DNA of 37,943 nucleotides, from the NCBI GenBank assembly GCA_016183805.1, contig JACPDX010000061.1, positions 1 through 37,943 on the forward strand, read 5' to 3'. This DNA comes from Bacteroidota bacterium (lineage in GTDB: Bacteria; Bacteroidota; Bacteroidia; Flavobacteriales_E; Vicingaceae). The notes beneath the pieces are model-generated. The model saw nothing but the letters and a program-made list of their open reading frames with translations. It ran no database searches and was not told the origin of the DNA. A program made the translations under genes and the position numbers. Of the stretch, positions 32,720 to 37,943 are shown in pieces (position 1 is the first letter of the stretch; each line of letters opens with the position of its first letter).

Positions 32720-33745
32720 TTAAATCTTCATTCGAGCATTTGGAGTAACTTCTTGTGATGAGAATTCTCCTTTTAGGTATTTGTAGTAACCTGTAATAGC
32801 TATCATGGCAGCATTGTCGGTACAATATTCAAATTTTGGAATAAAAACTTCATAGTTTTCCTCTTGTAATGCTAACAATCGGTTTCGTAGTTCAGAGTTC
32901 GCAGAAACACCTCCAGCAATAGCTATTTGGTTAAGGTTTTCGTTTTTAAGAGCTTTTCTAACGTTTATCAATAAAATATCTACAATGGTTTTTTGTACCG
33001 AAGCACAAATGTCATTTAGGTTTTCCTCAATAAAGTTGGGGTTTGTTTTTTGTTCTTTTTGCAAAAAATAGAGTACCGATGTTTTTAGTCCACTAAAGCT
33101 AAAATTCAATCCATCTACTTTTGGGTGAGTAAAAGAAAACCGATTTGGGTTACCAAGTTTTGCGTATTTATCCACCAAAGGACCTCCAGGGTAGGGTAAT
33201 TTTAACATCTTTGCAACTTTATCGAAAGCTTCTCCCGCAGCATCATCAATGGTTTCTCCAATTACTTCCATTTTAAAATAGTCGCTAATTTTTACCAATT
33301 GAGTATGTCCGCCGCTCACGGTTAAACACAAAAAAGGAAAGGTTGGTTTATGGCTTATTCCGTCTTGTTCGGTAATAAAATGAACTAAAATATGTCCCTG
33401 CATGTGGTTAACTTCAATTAAAGGAATATTTAATGCCAACGAAAATGCTTTTGCAAACGAACTTCCAACCAACAAGGAACCCAATAACCCCGGTCCATTC
33501 GTAAAAGCAACAGCTCTCACCTCTTTTTTACTTATTCCAGCTTTTTTTAATGCGGCATCTACCACAGGAACAATGTTTTGCTGATGAGCCCTCGATGCCA
33601 ACTCAGGAACAACTCCACCGTATGCTTTATGGACATCTTGATTTGCAACAACATTGGCAAGAATTTTGCCATCACAGATAACCGCAGCAGCAGTGTCGTC
33701 ACACGACGATTCAATTCCTAAAATAATTGTTGGTGATTGCTGCAT
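32720..33745 (-). CDS. tsaD: tRNA threonylcarbamoyladenosine synthase subunit TsaD
   Basis: A 341-residue ASKHA-fold protein that transfers the threonylcarbamoyl group to A37 of ANN-decoding tRNAs, with TsaB and TsaE. The opening ILGIESSCDDTAAAVI, metal-binding His114 and His118 in NHMQGHILVH, LTVSGGHTQLV, GETIDDAAGEAFDK and the closing AGGVSANSELR and YCTDNAAMIA segments are all present. Length is normal. A -7 box TAGCTTTG lies 31 bases upstream of the ATG. The gene is divergent from the large tamB gene and the two promoter regions interleave. Confidence 0.97.
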   Translation of the reverse strand: MQQSPTIILGIESSCDDTAAAVICDGKILANVVANQDVHKAYGGVVPELASRAHQQNIVPVVDAALKKAGISKKEVRAVAFTNGPGLLGSLLVGSSFAKAFSLALNIPLIEVNHMQGHILVHFITEQDGISHKPTFPFLCLTVSGGHTQLVKISDYFKMEVIGETIDDAAGEAFDKVAKMLKLPYPGGPLVDKYAKLGNPNRFSFTHPKVDGLNFSFSGLKTSVLYFLQKEQKTNPNFIEENLNDICASVQKTIVDILLINVRKALKNENLNQIAIAGGVSANSELRNRLLALQEENYEVFIPKFEYCTDNAAMIAITGYYKYLKGEFSSQEVTPNARMKI

Positions 33746-33759
33746 TAAACGTATTTTTG
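33730..33759 (+). promoter_or_regulatory. tamB promoter (TTG, 19 bp, TATTTTTG)
   Basis: TTG at 33730-33732 and a full -7 match TATTTTTG at 33752-33759 are separated by the typical 19 bases. Transcription would start near 33765. The -33 element lies inside the tsaD coding region. Confidence 0.55.
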
Positions 33760-33775
33760 TTGGTTATATATACTG

Positions 33776-33783
33776 CAAAGCTA
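33776..33783 (-). promoter_or_regulatory. -7 box (TAGCTTTG) of tsaD
   Basis: The coding strand for tsaD reads TAGCTTTG, a full consensus match 31 bases ahead of its ATG. It overlaps the start of the tamB reading frame on the other strand. Confidence 0.5.
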
Positions 33784-36700
33784 TCAAAAAAAGAAGAATA
33801 ATAACGGTGCTACTTGTCGCAATTTTATTGCTTCTTTTGGTTTTTGGAATTGCCGTAACCAAAAATTCTCGTTTTCAAACTTATCTTATTCAAGCATATT
33901 TAGATAAACTATCCACTCAACTAAATACCCATATTTCAGTAAATAGTATCAGTCTAAATTTTTTTACGGGAGTTACTTTAAATCAATTGTTTGTTAAAGA
34001 TTTGCATAATGATACATTGGTTTATATCAATGATTTGAATGTGGATATTAAAACTTTTTCTATTCGGGATAAGCAGATAATTATTGACGATGTAGATATT
34101 ACTGACGGCTATTTTAACATAAAAAAGTATCGTGAAGATTCTACCTTAAACCTCCAATTTATCGTCAATCATTTTGCTTCGGAAGATACCACCTCCAGCA
34201 ACTGGTTATTTGCATTAAACAAAGTAAATTTTAAAAATTGTAAATTGGCATATAACGATGATGATTTTGCACCGGTTATAGGTATTGATTACGACCATGC
34301 TGTGCTTTCAAATTTTAACATGTCGTTATCCGAAATCGATTTTTTACCTTCCGGAATTGCATGCAATATCAAGAACCTTGCTTTTAAAGATAAAAGTGGT
34401 TTTGAGATAAATAAAATGAGTACTGAATTTAATATTACACCTACCGGAATCATTGCTCAAAACCTAAAAATAAAAACACCACATTCTGACATTAATGGAA
34501 ATGTTACTTTTTTAACCAAAGAGTATGGCGATATGTCTGATTTTATTAATAAAGTAGATATTCACTCTTATTTTGAATCGACAAAAGTTAGTTTTAAAGA
34601 CTTATGTTTTTTTTCTTCAACATTAGATTGTATAAATAAATATGTTGACTTTGAAGGAGAAATAAAAGGGAAAATAAATAATTTAAAAGCCCGTAAAGTA
34701 GTTTTTACATTAGACGATGGTACCCATTTTAAAGGAAACATAAATATTACGGGGATACCTGATGCCGAGAATATGTTTATGCACATCAAGGTAGATGAAC
34801 TGATAACTTCAAAATCTAAATTAGAACAATTCCCGTTGTATCCATTTGTCGATAAAAAATTTATAGAACTTCCCGATAACTTTAGTACGCTTGGTGAAAT
34901 TCGTTTTAAAGGAACTTTTACAGGATTTTATCATGATTTTGTTTCCTATGGTAATTTTTATACTGAAGCCGGTAGAGTGGCAACAGACCTTACCATGAAA
35001 ATGAAAGATAACCAAACCTCATACAACGGTATGTTAAAAACCACTCAATTTCAATTGGGTAAATTTTTAGGTATTCAAAATCAAATGGGAACCATTTCTA
35101 TGGATGCAACTATTGATGGAAAAGGTTTGGAGTTAAAAGACATTGTTGCCCGATTAAAAGGAAATATCAGTCAAGTTGTTATTGGCGAATACAATTATCA
35201 GAATATAAATGTTAAAGGATTGTTTTCAAACAAAATTTTTGAAGGATTTATGTCTGTTAAAGATGAAAACATTGACTTCGATTTCAATGGATTTGTCGAT
35301 TTTTCAAACACTATTCCTAAAATGAAATTTCATTCGAATGTAAATAAGGCAAAATTGGCAAAACTTAATCTAATAAAAGATAATGGATTAAACACCGATT
35401 TTTCGATGGAATTGAATGTTGATTTGGAAGGTAACTCCATTGATAATTTACTTGGCGATATTGAAGTTGTTGATTTTAGAATGAAAGATGACAAAGATGA
35501 CATCAGTGTAAATAACATTTTAATAAAATCACAAACCAATTTAGCTATTAAAAAATTAATCATTGAGTCTAGTGTAATAAATGGATACTTGGAAGGAGAC
35601 TATAATTTTAAAGAATTGATTGGCGCAAGTACAAACAATTTTGTTACCTATCTGCCTTCTTTTCAAAACAAAGATGGTGCAATGGTTAAAATAAAAAATG
35701 ACTTTAACTTTAATCTTACCATTTTAAATTCTGAGTTACTTTCAAAATTGTTTTTTAATGGAGTTTATTTTTCTCCAAATACAAAAGTATCGGGGTTTTA
35801 TCATTCAACAGAACAATCATTGTCCGTTAAAGGAAATTTTCCGGAGATTAAACTAAATGGGTTGATGGTAGAAAATGCAAATTTTGAAAGTAAGTCATTG
35901 GATGACAAACTTTTTATTGAGATAATTGCCGATAAAATTCAGCAAAGTGATAGTGTATTTATTGAAAATTTTATCACATCTACTGTAGTTAATAACGATT
36001 CTGTTTTAACAAAAATAAACTGGTTAAACAAAAATAAAACAGTTCGAACAGAAGCAAACCTTAATTTTGTTACGTTATTCTATTCGCCAAAACATTTTAC
36101 ATCACAACTTACTGATTCTTATGTTTATGTGTCTGATACGTTGTGGACAATAAATGAAAACAATTTGTTTGAATACAATAAGGCAACTGAAGTTTCAGAA
36201 ATATCAATTAGAAGCTTAGGCATTAAATCCGGAGATCAAACTATTCTGGTGGATGGTAAAATATCGGGAGAACCAACCGATCAGGTAGATATAGCATTAT
36301 CTAAATTTAATTTATTTAATATTCAAAAAATTATTCCTGAAAGTGTATTAAAAATTAACGGAACCATTGATGGTGTCGCATCAATAAAAAAAGAAGCCGG
36401 CGAAATTATATTTACTTCCGATTTGGATTTTGACAAACTAAATCTTAACCAAACGGCTATGGGTAATGGGAAAATAAAATCCATCTGGAGTCCTTCCGAA
36501 AAAAAATTATCAGTAGATGGTCACTTTTATAAAGGTCATTTGCCTTCTATTATTTTTAATGGCAATTATTTCCCTTTCAGAGAAGAAGAAAGCCTGGATT
36601 TAACATTAAAACTACAACGTACCGATATACAGTTGTTCAGTAGTTATATTGAAGGAGCCGTTTCTAATCTTAGAGGTATTGCCACAGCTGAAATTGAAGT

Positions 36701-37943
36701 GAAGGGAAATGTAGCAAAACCTCAGTTGAATGGGTTTGTAATGCTCCAAAAGACCAGTTTTTTAGTAAATTATTTGAATGTCAACTTTTCTACTCCTGTT
36801 TGTAAAATTGAAGTCAGACCAGACATGATAAGTTTTGATAATGTATCGTTTTTTGATGAGAAAGGAAATAAAGCCACCAGTAATGCTACCGTTTTTCATG
36901 ACAATTTTAAAGACGTAAGTTTAGATTTTGGGGTCAATACAACTAATTTTTATGCTTTAAATACTACGTTAAAAGACAATGAATTGTTTTATGGAAAAGC
37001 ATTTGTTACAGGGCTGGTAAACATTGGATTGTATAAAAATAAATTAAATATCGAATTAGATCTAACATCAGAGAAAGAAACGGTTATAAATATCCCGTTA
37101 AATAATGCAGAAGAAATTTCTGAAAATGATTTTATCGAATTTGTGTCAAAAGATATTAAAGAAAAAGTTGATGAAAAAGCAGTCGATTTATCAAATATAG
37201 AAATGAACTTTCTTTTACATGCAACACCCGACGCAGAGGTTCGTTTAATTTTTGACGATAGAATTGGTGATGTAATTCGTGCTCGGGGTGAGGGCGATAT
37301 TAGTATTAACATTAATCCTCAAGGCGAATTTAAAATGTATGGCGATTATATTGTAAAAGATGGAGATTATCTTTTTACCTTACAGAATATCATTAACAAA
37401 AAATTTAATTTAGAAGAAGGTGGTAAAATATCTTGGAACGGTAATCCACTTGAGGCACAATTAAATTTAACAGCAGTTTATCGTTTAAGAGCCCGATTAT
37501 ATGAACTTATTTCAAACACTGAAGACAGTGCAAGTGCAGAATTGTATAAACGACGAATCCCCATTAATTTAAAATTAAATATTACCAGTACCATGATGTC
37601 GCCCAACATTTCCTTTGATATAGAATTACCAACCGCCGACGAAACCACCAAAAATAAAGTTCGAAGTATATTGTATGTAAGCGACCAACAAGAAAATATA
37701 CAGGAATTAAACAAACAAGTGTTTTCTTTGTTGGTATTAAATCAATTTATCCCGCCCGATGGAGGAGGAACAACCACATACTCCAATGTAGGTTCTACTA
37801 CATCTATGGAAATGTTTTCCAATCAGGTAAGTAATTACCTTTCACAAATCAGTAACCGTTTTGATGTAGGATTTAACTATAGACCAGGCGATGAAATATC
37901 CAGCGATGAAGTGGAATTAGCGTTATCAACTCAGCTGTTTAAT
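33783..37943 (+). CDS. tamB: TamB-like translocation/assembly module protein (3' end beyond window)
   Basis: An open frame of at least 1387 codons with no stop, running off the end. An N-terminal segment (KKRRIITVLLVAILLLLVFG) is a basic-then-hydrophobic membrane anchor. An AsmA/TamB opening follows (LDKLSTQLNTHISVNSISL, LHNDTLVYINDLNVDIKT), then a very long beta-rich stretch expected to form a lipid-carrying groove across the periplasm. The C-terminal DUF490 region begins around 36900 (DRIGDVIRARGEGDISININPQG, DYIVKDGDYLFTL). The window ends at DEVELALSTQLFN, probably 100 or so residues short. TamB proteins help outer-membrane assembly or lipid transport. The start is uncertain: no ATG, GTG or TTG precedes the basic residues after the promoter. 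ATC at 33783 gives the expected N-terminus; GTG at 33807 is the first standard start. Confidence 0.88.
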   Translation, partial: MKKRRIITVLLVAILLLLLVFGIAVTKNSRFQTYLIQAYLDKLSTQLNTHISVNSISLNFFTGVTLNQLFVKDLHNDTLVYINDLNVDIKTFSIRDKQIIIDDVDITDGYFNIKKYREDSTLNLQFIVNHFASEDTTSSNWLFALNKVNFKNCKLAYNDDDFAPVIGIDYDHAVLSNFNMSLSEIDFLPSGIACNIKNLAFKDKSGFEINKMSTEFNITPTGIIAQNLKIKTPHSDINGNVTFLTKEYGDMSDFINKVDIHSYFESTKVSFKDLCFFSSTLDCINKYVDFEGEIKGKINNLKARKVVFTLDDGTHFKGNINITGIPDAENMFMHIKVDELITSKSKLEQFPLYPFVDKKFIELPDNFSTLGEIRFKGTFTGFYHDFVSYGNFYTEAGRVATDLTMKMKDNQTSYNGMLKTTQFQLGKFLGIQNQMGTISMDATIDGKGLELKDIVARLKGNISQVVIGEYNYQNINVKGLFSNKIFEGFMSVKDENIDFDFNGFVDFSNTIPKMKFHSNVNKAKLAKLNLIKDNGLNTDFSMELNVDLEGNSIDNLLGDIEVVDFRMKDDKDDISVNNILIKSQTNLAIKKLIIESSVINGYLEGDYNFKELIGASTNNFVTYLPSFQNKDGAMVKIKNDFNFNLTILNSELLSKLFFNGVYFSPNTKVSGFYHSTEQSLSVKGNFPEIKLNGLMVENANFESKSLDDKLFIEIIADKIQQSDSVFIENFITSTVVNNDSVLTKINWLNKNKTVRTEANLNFVTLFYSPKHFTSQLTDSYVYVSDTLWTINENNLFEYNKATEVSEISIRSLGIKSGDQTILVDGKISGEPTDQVDIALSKFNLFNIQKIIPESVLKINGTIDGVASIKKEAGEIIFTSDLDFDKLNLNQTAMGNGKIKSIWSPSEKKLSVDGHFYKGHLPSIIFNGNYFPFREEESLDLTLKLQRTDIQLFSSYIEGAVSNLRGIATAEIEVKGNVAKPQLNGFVMLQKTSFLVNYLNVNFSTPVCKIEVRPDMISFDNVSFFDEKGNKATSNATVFHDNFKDVSLDFGVNTTNFYALNTTLKDNELFYGKAFVTGLVNIGLYKNKLNIELDLTSEKETVINIPLNNAEEISENDFIEFVSKDIKEKVDEKAVDLSNIEMNFLLHATPDAEVRLIFDDRIGDVIRARGEGDISININPQGEFKMYGDYIVKDGDYLFTLQNIINKKFNLEEGGKISWNGNPLEAQLNLTAVYRLRARLYELISNTEDSASAELYKRRIPINLKLNITSTMMSPNISFDIELPTADETTKNKVRSILYVSDQQENIQELNKQVFSLLVLNQFIPPDGGGTTTYSNVGSTTSMEMFSNQVSNYLSQISNRFDVGFNYRPGDEISSDEVELALSTQLFN

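Noticed and set aside
34568-37714. Several short - frames inside the last 4 kb
   Set aside because: They are antisense to one continuous + frame with coherent TamB features; the + frame was not broken at the points tested.
33783-37943. Possible frameshift or pseudogene status of tamB
   Set aside because: Frame checks near 34086, 35961 and the final codons all agree with one reading frame, so the only problem is the start codon.
1-37943. A hidden defence or mobile gene system
   Set aside because: Every sizeable frame belongs to housekeeping, surface, motility or transport families, and base composition looks even throughout; no toxin-antitoxin, restriction or phage genes were seen.

Overview
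The window looks like a chromosomal segment of a low-GC member of the Bacteroidota, most likely a Flavobacteriales-type marine or aquatic bacterium. The reasons are the gliding-motility genes gldD and gldE in the mutY-ssb-gldE-gldD order, Bacteroidota-restricted families (DUF5686 outer-membrane protein, CpsB-type PHP phosphatase after a polysaccharide cluster, a 30-residue AURKAIP1/COX24-like basic protein), near absence of Shine-Dalgarno sequences, and many promoters with the Bacteroidota -7 box TAnnTTTG. Taxonomy below phylum is an inference.

Positions 1-8418 are the end of a surface-polysaccharide locus, all on the + strand: the tail of a WbpE-type aminotransferase, UDP-glucose dehydrogenase, UDP-xylose synthase, WbpD-type acetyltransferase, WbpB-type oxidoreductase, WbpA-type dehydrogenase, an RmlB relative lacking the catalytic TDE segment, a WbpP-type epimerase and the CpsB phosphatase. 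WbpA, WbpB, WbpE and WbpD are successive steps from UDP-GlcNAc toward a 2,3-diacetamido uronic acid. Ugd and UXS form a second branch, UDP-glucose to UDP-glucuronate to UDP-xylose. No glycosyltransferase lies in the window.

Positions 8426-14684 read on the - strand: a DUF5686 outer-membrane protein, then the mutY-ssb-gldE-gldD run (DNA repair, single-strand binding, gliding motility/secretion). Positions 14824-16955 carry HU, a very short mS38-like gene, two strong hairpins and RNase G. Positions 16952-22821 hold ribH, a membrane-anchored TPR protein, the recF-DUF721-DUF6913-like run, a DUF7935-like membrane protein, a small outer-membrane barrel and meaB.

Positions 22972-29456 hold a 38-residue membrane peptide, a complete RND efflux operon (fusion protein, pump, TolC-like channel) and a short Smr-domain protein. 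Positions 29457-30137 contain an inverted-repeat element and the RNase P RNA gene. The window ends with glyA, fahA, tsaD (-) and a very large TamB gene that runs off the end.

No CRISPR array, tRNA, rRNA, insertion sequence, phage gene or recognisable defence system was seen. The most unusual points are the RmlB-like gene with an in-frame loss of its catalytic motif; a family of G-poor, word-repetitive intergenic tracts just upstream of start codons; an inverted-repeat element beside rnpB; related CCCCGA/TCGGGG palindromes, one inside RNase P RNA; promoters that almost touch start codons; and a tamB gene with no standard start codon where its N-terminus should begin.
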